This document shows, piece after piece, positions 24,227 through 33,869 of a stretch of 51,426 nucleotides of DNA; position 1 is the stretch's first letter, and each line of letters opens with the position of its first letter. Location: NCBI RefSeq assembly GCF_003841505.1, contig NZ_REGA01000025.1, forward strand, positions 1 to 51,426, read 5' to 3'. A program made the translations under genes and the position numbers. This DNA comes from Natrarchaeobius chitinivorans. GTDB lineage: Archaea; Halobacteriota; Halobacteria; Halobacteriales; Natrialbaceae. The notes under the pieces were generated by a model. That model saw nothing but the letters and a program-made list of their open reading frames with translations, did not search any database and was not told the origin of the DNA.

Positions 24227-24517
24227 CTACAGCCGATCCGTATCGACGTCGACCCCCGGCGGGGCCACGATCAGGAACCCGCGGAAGTGGACGAGGTTTC
24301 CGCCCGACTCGCGGACGTCGCGGGCGAAGCCACTGGCCAGGTCGTTGACGTCGCCTTCGACGCACAGCAACAGGACGTTTCCTTTCGAGATGGTCTCGAG
24401 CCACTCTTCGGCGGAGGTCGTGCCGTCGAGAACGCCGAGGACGATGCTTCCCTCGAGGTCGAGTTCCTCGTCGATGTGTTCCTCGACCGTCCGGAGGTCG
24501 AGGTCGAAATCGCTCAT
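24227..24517 (-). CDS. DUF5779-like haloarchaeal protein
   Basis: A 96-residue soluble protein: MSDFDLDLRTVEEHIDEELD, then SIVLGVLDGTTSAEEWLETI, GNVLLLCVEGDVNDLASGFA and a C-terminal strand region GGNLVHFRGFLIVAPPGVDV. The pattern agrees with the uncharacterised haloarchaeal DUF5779. The longer open frame reaching 24982 has no haloarchaeal features before this ATG, so 24517 is used. Function unknown. Confidence 0.78.
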   Translation of the reverse strand: MSDFDLDLRTVEEHIDEELDLEGSIVLGVLDGTTSAEEWLETISKGNVLLLCVEGDVNDLASGFARDVRESGGNLVHFRGFLIVAPPGVDVDTDRL

Positions 24518-24785
24518 ACTGGCTGGCTCGAACCGCGGCGGCAAAAACGTTCCTCTGTTTCGACTGGACCCCGAGTCGCTCCGCCAGCTGACTCGAGCGG
24601 TTCGCAGCCGTTCAGTTGGCCGTCTCGACCCTGTTCTGTTTCGACTCGAGCCTTCGTCGTCGGCGGTTTCGGTCGACTCGAGGTTGCACTCGCCCGCCCG
24701 ACTCGACCTGTCGAGGGGCGGTGAGAAGCCGGCCGCGAATTGATCGACGGGTACACTCTTACGCGACCCGGCCCAATCGACGGCT

Positions 24786-25379
24786 ATGCGCGATCTCGAC
24801 GATACCGACCTCGAGATCCTCGAGTTGCTCACCGAGGACGCCCGGCGTCCGTACAAGGAGATCGCCGATAACGTCGGCCTGACGCCGCCGGCGGTCTCCG
24901 ACCGTATCTCCCGGCTCGAGGAACAGGGGATCATCCAGGGATTCACGATCGACGTCGATCGAGAGAAACTTCGGGGCAACACGCCCGTTCTCGTCGAACT
25001 CGAGCCGGTTCCGACGGCCGTCGACGACGTCTACGCGGCCGTCGCCGAACTCGAGGAGATCGAGGCGCTCTTCGAGGGCGTCGACGGTCGTATCGTCGTC
25101 CACGCAATGCTCCCCGATACGTACGTCCGTTCGTGGCTCGAGTCCGGACTCGACCTCGAGACCGTTCGGGGGTACGAGGTGACCGTCCTCGCCCGATCTG
25201 ACCGGGCCGTGGGCGTCTCGGCGACGGACTTCGCGCTCGAGTGTGTCGTCTGCGGGAAGACCGTCAGCGGCGACGGCGTCACGACGACGGTCGGCGGCGA
25301 GACCAAGACGTTCTGCTGTCCGTCCTGTGAGGACCGGTACGTCAGCCGGTACGAATCCCATCGGGATGCCCTCGAGTGA
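24786..25379 (+). CDS. Lrp/AsnC-type regulator with C-terminal TRASH domain (copper-responsive)
   Basis: A 197-residue protein. The N-terminal winged helix DLDDTDLEILELLTEDARRP to SDRISRLEEQGIIQGF is AsnC-like, a central RAM-like region follows, and the last 40 residues form a TRASH metal-binding domain: CVVCGKTVSGD, then TKTFCCPSCEDRYVSRYES. This combination is the haloarchaeal copper-sensing regulator that controls a copper P-type ATPase gene. The Cu ATPase of this window lies 2.5 kb away, with two unrelated genes between. It may set expression of the ATPase and the NirK copper chain. A TATA-like TACACTCTTACG precedes the ATG. Confidence 0.88.
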   Translation: MRDLDDTDLEILELLTEDARRPYKEIADNVGLTPPAVSDRISRLEEQGIIQGFTIDVDREKLRGNTPVLVELEPVPTAVDDVYAAVAELEEIEALFEGVDGRIVVHAMLPDTYVRSWLESGLDLETVRGYEVTVLARSDRAVGVSATDFALECVVCGKTVSGDGVTTTVGGETKTFCCPSCEDRYVSRYESHRDALE

Positions 25380-25801
25380 ACGCGAGTGAATGGGACGGTC
25401 CGACCGAGCGGCGAACGGAACGGATCGGTCGAGCGGCAAACAACATTGATCGACCGATCATCGAAACACGATTGTCCACTGAATACCCTCATAATCTCAC
25501 GATCGAAGATTCCATTGGCGGCAGCGGGATCCGGAGTGACTGGGTGTTCAGTTCGGGGTGCGCGCTGGCGCGCCCGACCGAATTTCACCGGTCGATCGGC
25601 CAAATATGTGTGTCGACCCCCCTCGTCGTCGGTCGACGGTGGTCGCCCACCAGTACAGTACTAGCACGTAAGTCAAATATTAGGCCGTTGGTGTCTGGCG
25701 TTTTTTCGGTTTTCGAGGGATCGTGTGTTGTGGTGACAGTCAGCCACCCGGTCGAAACAGCGTCACCTTTATATATGTCGTCGAACCTCGAATCGGATAC
25801 A
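25380..25801 (+). promoter_or_regulatory. Leader/promoter region upstream of leuA
   Basis: No gene is seen in these 422 bp. There is a stable hairpin (GGGTGCGC 25556-25563 with GCGCGCCC 25568-25575, loop GCTG), a T6 run near 25701-25706 that could end transcription, and a strong TATA box TTTATATA around 25768-25775. The TATA box lies about 30 nt before the ATG at 25802 and predicts a leaderless start. Confidence 0.5.
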
Positions 25802-27035
25802 ATGTCTTCACCAGACAGCTCATCCTCTGATACCAATCAGGGGGGTCGAGTTCTTCCAGGGCACGTTAGATTCCACTGACGAAATAGAGTCAGCACGTGT
25901 CTTCGATACCACCCTCCGGGACGGCGAACAGTCGCCCGGAACGTCGTTCTCGTACGACGACAAACGGCAGATCGCTTCGATTCTGGATGAGATGGGAACC
26001 CACGTCATAGAGGCTGGTTTCCCCGTCAACTCCGACGCGGAGTTCGAAGCCGTTCGTGACATCGCTTCCTCGACGTCGACGACCACCTGCGGGTTGGCCC
26101 GCGTCGTCGACGCGGACATCGAAGCCGCACTCGACTCCGAGGTCGAGATGGTACACACGTTCGTGAGTACCAGCGACGTCCAGATCGAGGATTCGATGCA
26201 CGCCACGCGAGACGAGGTCGTACAGCGCGCAGTCGAGTCGGTCGAGCGCATCAAAGCGGCGGGGGCGACGTGTATGTTCTCGCCGATGGACGCGACGCGA
26301 ACCGACGAAGCGTTCCTGATCGACGTGATCGAGGCGGTCACCGAGGCGGGAACCGACTGGATCAACATTCCCGACACCTGTGGGGTCGCCACCCCTGGTC
26401 GGTTCCGGGCCATGATCGAGAAGGTTCGTGCCCACACGGACGCGCGGATCGACGTCCACACGCACGACGACTTCGGGCTGGCCACCGCTAACGCGCTCGC
26501 TGGCATCGAGGCCGGTGCCGATCAGGCCCAGGTTTCGGTCAACTCGATCGGCGAGCGCGCCGGCAACGCCGCCTACGAGGAGTTCGTGATGGCCGTCGAG
26601 TCGCTCTACCAGTGTGACACCGGTATCGATACGACGCGAATCATCGAACTCTCGGAGATCGTCGAGGAGAAAAGCGGGATGCCGACGCCGGGCAACAAAC
26701 CCATCGTCGGCGACAACGCCTTCTCCCACGAGAGCGGCATCCACGCCGCCGGCGTCATCGAGAACTCTGATACCTTCGAACCCGGCGTCATGACCCCCGA
26801 GATGGTCGGCGCGGAGCGGCGACTGGTCATGGGCAAACACACCGGCACCCACTCGGTCCGGGAGCGTCTGCTCGAGTGCGGGTTCGACCCAACGGCCAAG
26901 CAGGTCAAGGCGGTGACCCGGCGCGTCAAAGACTACGGCGCGGAGAAACGTCGGGTCACGGTCGACGACCTGGAACGGTTCGCCGAGGAAGCCGGCGTCG
27001 AACGCACGCACGAACAGGAGGAGGTGCGCATCTAA
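25802..27035 (+). CDS. leuA: 2-isopropylmalate/citramalate synthase LeuA, 5' frameshift
   Basis: From about 25845 the frame reads VEFFQGTLDSTDEIESARVF and DTTLRDGEQSPGTSF, then a complete HMGL-like TIM barrel with HTHDDFGLATANAL and ESGIHAAGVIENSDTFEP. No ATG, GTG or TTG opens this frame before 25992, which is inside the barrel. The ATG at 25802, correctly spaced from the TATA box, starts MSSPDSSSSDTNQGG and shifts out of frame at a run of six G (25840-25845). One G less would join both parts. It is therefore a frameshift, a sequencing error or recoding. The protein (about 410 residues) lacks the regulatory C-terminal domain of full LeuA. It heads the ilv-leu operon. Confidence 0.8.
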
Positions 27036-27144
27036 ACGATGTCCTCCCCGTTTGCCACCGTTCGCGAGCACCGGCTACGGCGCTCGAGATCGTGCGCGGA
27101 GACTCACAAAAGTTATATCCCTCGAGGGAGCTACGATACTAACG

Positions 27145-27225
27145 ATGACTCGACGCGCTCGTCAGTCCGTTCACACGGTCGACACCGGCGCGTTCGCTTC
27201 GATTCGTATTGTAGGGGCGGCCTAG
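27145..27225 (+). CDS. Candidate leader peptide before ilvB
   Basis: A 26-codon frame, MTRRARQSVHTVDTGAFASI then RIVGAA and TAG. ATG 27145 lies about 29 nt after a TATA box (GTTATATCC near 27112-27119). The last codons include Ile, Ile and Val and run into a hairpin GGGGC (27214-27218) / GCCCC (27225-27229) that overlaps the stop codon, followed by a T-rich stretch. The layout resembles a branched-chain attenuator. The remaining leader to ilvB (27230-27355) has no gene. Confidence 0.4.
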   Translation: MTRRARQSVHTVDTGAFASIRIVGAA

Positions 27226-27355
27226 CCCCTTACTCCTTATCCCGTCGATCCGGTTTCACGTTCGCACCGTTTTCAGAGCGACCAGTCAAACAGCAGATGA
27301 CACCACACCGAACACCGCGACCAACGGACCGCCACACGGCGGTGGGAGATAATCG

Positions 27356-29161
27356 ATGAGCGAACGCGCAGCACCGATTACCTCGACCGAAGAACAGCAC
27401 GACGACCACGAGCCGGCGGCCGACGAGCCACCGGCGACCGACGGCGAAGCGGGGTCGGAGACGACGCCGACCCCCGTCACGACGGGTGCCGAAGCGGTCG
27501 TTCGAGCCCTCGAGAACGCGGGCGTCGAGTACGCCTTCGGCGTGCAGGGCGGTGCGATCATGCCCGTCTACGACGCCCTCTACGATTCGGACATCTACCA
27601 CATCACGATGGCCCACGAGCAGGGGGCGGCTCACGCGGCCGACGCCTACGGCATCGTCTCGGGCGAGCCGGGCATCTGTCTCGCGACGTCGGGGCCGGGT
27701 GCGACGAACCTCGTCACCGGTATCGCCGACGCCGACATGGACTCCGACCCCATGCTCGCGCTGACGGGACAGGTTCCGACCGAGTTCGTCGGCAACGACG
27801 CCTTCCAGGAGACCGACACGGTCGGCGTCACCACGCCGGTGACGAAGGACAACACCTTCTCCGCGGACGCCGACCGCGTCGGGACCGACGTGAGCGAAGC
27901 GTTCGCGCTCGCCCGCGAAGGGCGGCCCGGGCCGACGCTGGTCGACCTGCCCAAAGACGTCACGAACGCCGACACCGACCGCGAACCCGACGAGCCGCGC
28001 GTGCCCGACACCTACGAGGTTCAGGAACGGGCCGACCCGGAGACCGTCGCGGCCGCGGCCGAGCGGATCGAGAACGCGAACCGACCCGCGCTGTTGCTCG
28101 GCGGCGGCGTCATCAAAGGCGAGGCAAGCGACGTCTGTCGCGAGTTCGCTATCGAACACGAGATCCCGGTCATCACGACGATGCCCGCGATCGGCGCGTT
28201 CCCGGAAGACCACGAACTCGCCATGGAGATGGCGGGCATGCACGGCACCGGCTACGCCAACATGGCGATCACCCACTGCGATACGCTGATCGCGATCGGC
28301 ACCCGGTTCGACGACCGCCTGACCGGCGGCATCGAGACCTTCGCGCCCGACGCGGAGGTCATCCACGTCGACATCGATCCCGCCGAAATCTCGAAGAACA
28401 TCCACGCGGATTACCCGCTGGTCGGCGACGCCGGAACGGTCGTCGAACAACTGGCCGAGGCCGTCGAATCGTCGCCGCAGGCGACCAAGTGGCGCGCCCA
28501 GTGCCAGCAGTGGAAGTCCGACTACTCGATGGCCTACGAGGCTCCCGAGGACGAACCCGTCCGACCGGAGTTCGTCGTGGAGGCGTTAGACGAGGCCACG
28601 AGCGATCGAGCCATCGTGACCACCGGCGTCGGCCAACACCAGATGTGGGCCTGCCAGTACTGGACGTTCACCGAGCCCCGGACGTGGGTCTCGAGTCACG
28701 GCCTCGGAACGATGGGGTACGGGCTGCCCGCCGCCATCGGCGCGCGGGTCGCCGCCGACGACGACCAGGAGGTCGTCTGCATCGACGGCGACGGCTCGTT
28801 CCTGATGACCTTACAGGGGCTGTCCGTGGCCGTCCGCGAGGACCTCGACATCACCGTCGCCGTGCTCAACAACGAGTACATCGGCATGGTCCGGCAGTGG
28901 CAAGACGCCTTCTTCGAGGGTCGCCACTCCGCGTCGGACTACGGCTGGATGCCCGAGTTCGACAAACTCGCCGAGGCCTTCGGCGCAGAAGGGTTCCGGA
29001 TCGACGACTACGACGAGGTCGCCGACACCATCGCCGACGCGATCGCCTACGACGGGCCGTCCGTGATCGACGTCCACATCGATCCGCAGGCGAACGTCTA
29101 CCCGATGGTGCCAAGCGGTGGCGACAACGGTCAGTTCGCACTGACGGAGGACCAGCTATGA
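27356..29161 (+). CDS. ilvB: Acetolactate synthase large subunit
   Basis: A 601-residue ThDP enzyme. After an acidic, low-complexity N-terminus of about 40 residues, the Pyr domain shows the catalytic Glu in MAHEQGAAHAADAYG and GVCLATSGPG-like GICLATSGPGATN. The FAD/central domain has RPALLLGGGVIKGE, and the PP domain has the ThDP motif GDGSFLMTLQG to NN. It condenses pyruvate with pyruvate or 2-oxobutyrate, the first common step to valine, leucine and isoleucine. It overlaps ilvN by 4 bp (ATGA). The Asp/Glu-rich extension is a haloadaptation. Confidence 0.95.
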   Translation: MSERAAPITSTEEQHDDHEPAADEPPATDGEAGSETTPTPVTTGAEAVVRALENAGVEYAFGVQGGAIMPVYDALYDSDIYHITMAHEQGAAHAADAYGIVSGEPGICLATSGPGATNLVTGIADADMDSDPMLALTGQVPTEFVGNDAFQETDTVGVTTPVTKDNTFSADADRVGTDVSEAFALAREGRPGPTLVDLPKDVTNADTDREPDEPRVPDTYEVQERADPETVAAAAERIENANRPALLLGGGVIKGEASDVCREFAIEHEIPVITTMPAIGAFPEDHELAMEMAGMHGTGYANMAITHCDTLIAIGTRFDDRLTGGIETFAPDAEVIHVDIDPAEISKNIHADYPLVGDAGTVVEQLAEAVESSPQATKWRAQCQQWKSDYSMAYEAPEDEPVRPEFVVEALDEATSDRAIVTTGVGQHQMWACQYWTFTEPRTWVSSHGLGTMGYGLPAAIGARVAADDDQEVVCIDGDGSFLMTLQGLSVAVREDLDITVAVLNNEYIGMVRQWQDAFFEGRHSASDYGWMPEFDKLAEAFGAEGFRIDDYDEVADTIADAIAYDGPSVIDVHIDPQANVYPMVPSGGDNGQFALTEDQL

Positions 29162-29829
29162 GTGGAGGACTCGAGGGACCGCCGCCGGAGGAGCGCCCGA
29201 CGCCGGAAGGACGGCGCAACAAACAGGGGATCCGCATCGACCCCGAGGTCGAGGCGACCCACGAACCGCGACGCACCGTCATCTCCGCGCTGGTCGAACA
29301 CGAACCGGGCGTGCTCGCCGAGGTTTCGGGACTGTTCTCGAGACGGCAGTTCAACATCGAGAGCCTGACGGTCGGTCCCACCACCGACGACGACCGCGCG
29401 CGGATCACGATGGTCGTCGAAGAGCCCGATCCCGGAATCGACCAGGTCAAAAAACAGCTTCGCAAGCTGATTCCGGTGATCTCCGTGCGCGAACTCGCGC
29501 CCGACGCGATGCGCCGGGAGCTGGCGCTCGTGAAAGTCGACGCCGAACGACCCGACCAGGTCGCCGCCGTCGCGGACATGTACGGCGCAAAGACCGTCGA
29601 CTCGAGCCCGGAGACGGCGACGTTCGAGATAACGGGCGCGCGACAGAAGATCGACGCGGCGATCGAGACGTTCGGCCAGTTCGGGATCCGCGAAATCTCG
29701 CGAACCGGTACGACGGCGCTCGCGCGCGGAACCGACGAGACGGCGGGGTCCGGCCCCGCAACCGAGGTATCGTCCGCCGAAACGGCGAACCAGACCAACG
29801 CATATACGCAGACACCTACCGATGACTGA
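29158..29829 (+). CDS. ilvN: Acetolactate synthase regulatory small subunit
   Basis: A 223-residue protein. An N-terminal charged stretch leads into an ACT domain ([30 protein letters not shown]), followed by the second ACT-like C-terminal domain ([40 protein letters not shown]). It binds the IlvB dimer and confers feedback control by valine. Start ATG 29158 overlaps the ilvB stop, and its end overlaps ilvC by 8 bp, so translation is tightly coupled. The acidic, Thr-rich tail after ARG is not conserved. Confidence 0.93.
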   Translation: MSGGLEGPPPEERPTPEGRRNKQGIRIDPEVEATHEPRRTVISALVEHEPGVLAEVSGLFSRRQFNIESLTVGPTTDDDRARITMVVEEPDPGIDQVKKQLRKLIPVISVRELAPDAMRRELALVKVDAERPDQVAAVADMYGAKTVDSSPETATFEITGARQKIDAAIETFGQFGIREISRTGTTALARGTDETAGSGPATEVSSAETANQTNAYTQTPTDD

Positions 29830-30880
29830 CGAATTCACCACCGACATCTACTACGACGACGACGTCGACGAATCGTACCTCGCAAACACCACGGTCGCCG
29901 TACTCGGCTACGGCAGCCAGGGCCACGCCCACGCGCTCAACCTGCACGAAAGCGGCGTCGACGTGGTCGTTGGCCTCCGTGAGGACTCCTCCTCGCGTGC
30001 GGCCGCGAAAGAAGACGGACTCGAGGTCGCGACGCCGGTCGAGGCCGCAGCGCGGGCCGAGGTCGTCTCGGTGCTGGTTCCGGACACGGTCCAGCCCGCG
30101 GTGTACGAACAGATCGAACCCGAACTCGAGGAGGGCAATACGCTGCAGTTTGCCCACGGCTTTAACATCCACTACAACCAGATCCAGCCGCCCGAGCACG
30201 TCGACGTGACGATGATCGCGCCGAAGTCGCCGGGTCACCTCGTCCGTCGTAACTACGAGAATGACGAGGGAACGCCCGGACTGCTCGCGATCTATCAGGA
30301 CTACACGGGCGACGCGAGAGAGCGAGCGCTGGCCTACGGCAAAGGAATCGGCTGCACTCGCGCCGGCGTCGTCGAGACGACGTTCAAAGAGGAGACCGAG
30401 ACCGACATCTTCGGCGAGCAGGCCGTCCTCTGTGGCGGTATCGCCGAACTCATCAAGGTCGGCTACGAGACGCTCGTCGACGCGGGCTACAGCCCCGAGA
30501 TGGCCTACTTCGAGTGCATGAACGAGATGAAACTCATCGTCGACCTCATGTACGAGGGCGGACTCGGCGCGATGTGGGACTCCGTCTCCGACACCGCCGA
30601 GTACGGCGGTCTCACTCGCGGCGACGACGTGATCGACGATCACGTCCGCGACAACATGGAAGAGGTGCTCGAGCAGGTTCAAAACGGCGAGTTCGCGACG
30701 GAGTGGATCGCGGAGAACCAGGCGAACCGACCGGTTTACACCCAGCTCAACCAGGCCGAGAAGGATCACGATATCGAACAGGTCGGCGAGCGACTGCGCG
30801 CCCTGTTCGCCTGGGAGGAGGGCGCACAGGAGACCGAAACGGACGACGAGGAGCGCACACGCGTTCAGGCGAAAGAGTAA
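29822..30880 (+). CDS. ilvC: Ketol-acid reductoisomerase
   Basis: A 352-residue class I enzyme. It has the Rossmann motif [17 protein letters not shown], a cofactor loop GLREDSSSR whose serines favour NADPH, and [10 protein letters not shown]. The metal site residues lie in [30 protein letters not shown] and SDTAEYGG. It isomerises and reduces acetolactate or acetohydroxybutyrate for valine and isoleucine synthesis. The last 20 residues ([16 protein letters not shown]) form an acidic tail. It overlaps ilvN and is followed 10 bp later by a small operon gene. Confidence 0.95.
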   Translation: MTDEFTTDIYYDDDVDESYLANTTVAVLGYGSQGHAHALNLHESGVDVVVGLREDSSSRAAAKEDGLEVATPVEAAARAEVVSVLVPDTVQPAVYEQIEPELEEGNTLQFAHGFNIHYNQIQPPEHVDVTMIAPKSPGHLVRRNYENDEGTPGLLAIYQDYTGDARERALAYGKGIGCTRAGVVETTFKEETETDIFGEQAVLCGGIAELIKVGYETLVDAGYSPEMAYFECMNEMKLIVDLMYEGGLGAMWDSVSDTAEYGGLTRGDDVIDDHVRDNMEEVLEQVQNGEFATEWIAENQANRPVYTQLNQAEKDHDIEQVGERLRALFAWEEGAQETETDDEERTRVQAKE

Positions 30881-30890
30881 CACGAAAACG

Positions 30891-31172
30891 ATGACACGAA
30901 AGACGGACACCGAGAACGACGAACGGACGATGGCAAACGTCAGCCACACGAACCCGTACACCGGGCGGTCGGCCGGACAGCTGTTCAACCGCGGGCCGAT
31001 CGTGGCCGCAGACGGCGGTGAACGGGCCGCGGGTGACCGGTCTACGGAGACCGACGCGGACGAGGACTCGACACGGACGATGAAAGGCGTCGATCACACG
31101 CCGCCGAACGAGGCCGACGACGCGAACCGCGTCTTCGAACGCGGCCGACGGCCGGTAGGGGACGACGAATGA
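30891..31172 (+). CDS. Small operon protein between ilvC and leuC, with a repeated motif
   Basis: A 93-residue hydrophilic protein carrying two related segments: [22 protein letters not shown] and [22 protein letters not shown]. Both follow M-x-x-V-x-H-T-x-P, an A/G-rich link and F-x-RG, and each is preceded by an acidic Thr-rich stretch (ENDERT, DEDSTRT). I know no function. It is translationally coupled to leuC (ATGA overlap at 31169). Its fixed place in the operon suggests a role in branched-chain synthesis or complex assembly, which is inference. Confidence 0.75.
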   Translation: MTRKTDTENDERTMANVSHTNPYTGRSAGQLFNRGPIVAADGGERAAGDRSTETDADEDSTRTMKGVDHTPPNEADDANRVFERGRRPVGDDE

Positions 31173-32590
31173 GCGAGGGGACGCTGTACGACAAGGTCTG
31201 GGATCGCCACAAGGTGACCGAACTCCCGACCGGACAGGACCAGTTGTTCGTCGGTCTCCACCTCATTCACGAGGTGACCAGCCCGCAGGCGTTCGGCATG
31301 CTGCGCGAGCGCGACCTCGAGGTCGCCTACCCCGAACTGACCCACGCGACCGTCGACCACATCGTTCCGACGGCCGACCAGTCCCGACCCTACGAGGAGG
31401 ACGCGGCCGAAGAGATGATGTCCGAACTCGAGGAGAACGTCCGCGAGGCCGGCATCGACTTCTCCGATCCGACCTCCGGCGACCAGGGGATCGTCCACGT
31501 CATCGGCCCCGAGCAGGGGCTGACCCAGCCCGGCAAAACGATCGTCTGTGGCGACTCGCATACGAGTACCCACGGCGCGTTCGGCGCGCTCGCGTTCGGG
31601 ATCGGCACCAGCCAGATCCGGGACGTGCTCGCGACGGGCACGCTCGCCTTCGAGAAACAGAAGGTCCGCAAGATCGAAGTCGACGGCGAACTGGGCGAAG
31701 GCGTCGAGGCGAAAGACGTCATCCTCGAGATCATCCGTCGACTCGGCACCGAGGGCGGCGTCGGCTACGTCTACGAGTACGCCGGCTCCGCCATCGAGGA
31801 CCTCGGCATGGAGGGTCGGATGTCGATCTGTAACATGTCGATCGAGGGCGGCGCTCGTGCGGGCTACGTCAACCCCGACGAGACCACCTACGAGTGGCTC
31901 GAGGAGACCGACTACTTCCAGGAGAACCCCGAGAAGTTCGACGAGCTCAAACCCTACTGGGAGTCCATCCGCTCGGACGACGACGCGGCGTACGACGACG
32001 TCGTCACGATCGACGCCGACGAACTCGAGCCGGTCGTCACCTGGGGAACGACTCCCGGTCAGGGGATCGGCATCACTGAGGAGATTCCGGCACCCGACGA
32101 ACTTCCCGAGGACAAGCGAGACACCGCTCGACGCGCCCAGGAGCACATGCGCGTCGAACCCGGCGAGACGATGGACGGCTACGAGATCGACGTCACCTTC
32201 CTCGGCTCCTGTACGAACGCCCGCATGCCCGACCTCCGTCGAGCGGCGGCGATCGTCGAGGGTCGCCAGGTCCACGACGACGTCCGCGCGCTCGTCGTTC
32301 CCGGCAGCCAGCGTGTCCAGGAGGCCGCCGAGGAGGAAGGTTTGAAAGACGTCTTCGAGGAGGCCGGCTTCGAGTGGCGCAACGCCGGCTGTTCGATGTG
32401 TCTCGGCATGAACGAAGACCAGCTCGAGGGCGACGAGGCCTGCGCGTCGTCGTCGAACCGGAACTTCGTCGGCCGACAGGGATCGAAAGACGGACGGACC
32501 GTCCTGATGAACCCGCAGATGGTGGCCGCGGCGGCGATCGCGGGCGAAGTCACGGACGTTCGCGACCTAACGGAGGTGCAGACGGTATGA
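31169..32590 (+). CDS. leuC: 3-isopropylmalate dehydratase large subunit
   Basis: A 473-residue aconitase-family protein. The [4Fe-4S] ligands are in [12 protein letters not shown] and [13 protein letters not shown], and substrate and active-site motifs include [20 protein letters not shown]. It isomerises 2-isopropylmalate to 3-isopropylmalate together with LeuD and may act on citramalate-derived substrates. It overlaps both neighbours by 4 bp. Its length of about 470 is normal for the bacterial-type large subunit. Confidence 0.94.
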   Translation: MSEGTLYDKVWDRHKVTELPTGQDQLFVGLHLIHEVTSPQAFGMLRERDLEVAYPELTHATVDHIVPTADQSRPYEEDAAEEMMSELEENVREAGIDFSDPTSGDQGIVHVIGPEQGLTQPGKTIVCGDSHTSTHGAFGALAFGIGTSQIRDVLATGTLAFEKQKVRKIEVDGELGEGVEAKDVILEIIRRLGTEGGVGYVYEYAGSAIEDLGMEGRMSICNMSIEGGARAGYVNPDETTYEWLEETDYFQENPEKFDELKPYWESIRSDDDAAYDDVVTIDADELEPVVTWGTTPGQGIGITEEIPAPDELPEDKRDTARRAQEHMRVEPGETMDGYEIDVTFLGSCTNARMPDLRRAAAIVEGRQVHDDVRALVVPGSQRVQEAAEEEGLKDVFEEAGFEWRNAGCSMCLGMNEDQLEGDEACASSSNRNFVGRQGSKDGRTVLMNPQMVAAAAIAGEVTDVRDLTEVQTV

Positions 32591-33228
32591 GTGGAAACGA
32601 AGTAGACATTCCCGAGGTCGACTCCGCGTCGGGATCGGGGATTCCGATTCGCGGCAACGACATCGACACGGACCAGATCATTCCAGCGCGGTTCATGAAG
32701 GTCGTCACCTTCGACGGACTGGGGGAGTTCGCGTTCTTCGACCTCCGGTTCGACGAGAACGACGACCTCAAGGAGCATCCGATGAACGAGGAACGGTTCC
32801 AGGATTCGTCGGTAATGGTCGTCAACAGCAACTTCGGCTGTGGCTCCTCGCGCGAGCACGCACCCCAGGCGCTGATGCGCTGGGGAATCGACGCGCTCAT
32901 CGGCGAGAGCTTCGCCGAGATTTTCGCGGGTAACTGCCTGGCGCTCGGCATCCCGACCGTCACCGCCGACAGCGAGACGATCGAGGAACTGCAGGACTGG
33001 GTCGAGGCGAACCCCGACGGAGAGATCGAGATCGACGTCGAGGCCGAAACCGTCACCTACGGTGGACAGACAATCGACGTCACCGTCGACGAAGCCCAGC
33101 GCAAGGCGCTCGTCGAAGGCGTCTGGGACACGACGGCGCTGATGAAGTCCAACGCGGGCGAAGTCCGCAAGAAGGCCCAGGAACTGCCGTACGTTGGGGA
33201 CGACCAGATCCCCGACCCAGCAGACTGA
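32587..33228 (+). CDS. leuD: 3-isopropylmalate dehydratase small subunit
   Basis: A 213-residue swivelling-domain protein with [17 protein letters not shown] and [20 protein letters not shown], the substrate-specific loop of LeuD, then [16 protein letters not shown]. It completes the LeuCD enzyme. ATG 32587 overlaps the leuC stop. It is the last gene of the operon here; leuB, which often follows in haloarchaea, is absent, and a convergent gene begins 176 bp later. Confidence 0.94.
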   Translation: MSGNEVDIPEVDSASGSGIPIRGNDIDTDQIIPARFMKVVTFDGLGEFAFFDLRFDENDDLKEHPMNEERFQDSSVMVVNSNFGCGSSREHAPQALMRWGIDALIGESFAEIFAGNCLALGIPTVTADSETIEELQDWVEANPDGEIEIDVEAETVTYGGQTIDVTVDEAQRKALVEGVWDTTALMKSNAGEVRKKAQELPYVGDDQIPDPAD

Positions 33229-33404
33229 TATCCGACGGCGATCACCGACTGGTCGGCATCGATCGTACCGACCGGCGTCGGCGTCTCGTCCGCCTCTCCT
33301 GTTCAGACACGACTCGAGGCCAGCGAGCGTTTTGGTGACCGAATTCGAGTCGTGCGAGCGCCGGTGGGCAATATGCGAGCGTATGGGCGTCGATGTGCAA
33401 TAGA

Positions 33405-33869
33405 TCAGTTTCGAGTGACGACGACGACCTCGGTCCCGGCTGGATCCTCGGCGAGCTGGAAGAGAAGCTCGACGTCCGTCCCGGTTCCACCGAGGTCGAC
33501 CGACCGGTTTTCCGACGGCGTCGCGTAGACTATCGGGGCGTCGATTACGAACGTTCGCGGACTGGTTCCCTCGAGGGAAACGGTGACGACGCTCGCATAC
33601 GCGCCCGCCCGCTCGATCTCGAAGCGCTCGATCGGTGTCGTCGTCACCGAATCCGTCGGAAGCGTCACCGTTACGATCCGCTGGGGTGGCGGGTGTCCAT
33701 CTGGCGGGAGGTCCTCGTGTGCGACGAGCGACGTGGCTGCGCGGTCGATCGCAGCGACGTCGCGGTCGACCGTGTGCTCGCTCTTGACGGTCGCGCCGTG
33801 TTCGATCGCGGGGACGGACAGAGAAACGAGGGCGACCGCCAGCAAAACGGCGAGAACGTATCGGATCAT
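33405..33869 (-). CDS. DUF7311-like membrane-anchored protein
   Basis: A 154-residue protein with an N-terminal signal anchor (MIRYVLAVLLAVALVSLSVP) followed by an extracytoplasmic strand-rich domain (AIDRAATSLVAHEDLPPDGH, RIVTVTLPTDSVTTTPIERF). It matches the haloarchaeal DUF7311 pattern, whose genes normally follow a coiled-coil (DUF7310-type) gene near type IV pilus/secretion genes. Here it overlaps the preceding coiled-coil frame by 4 bp. The alternating hydrophobic helix could be a prepilin-like anchor, but no class III signal is obvious. Function unknown. Confidence 0.75.
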   Translation of the reverse strand: MIRYVLAVLLAVALVSLSVPAIEHGATVKSEHTVDRDVAAIDRAATSLVAHEDLPPDGHPPPQRIVTVTLPTDSVTTTPIERFEIERAGAYASVVTVSLEGTSPRTFVIDAPIVYATPSENRSVDLGGTGTDVELLFQLAEDPAGTEVVVVTRN

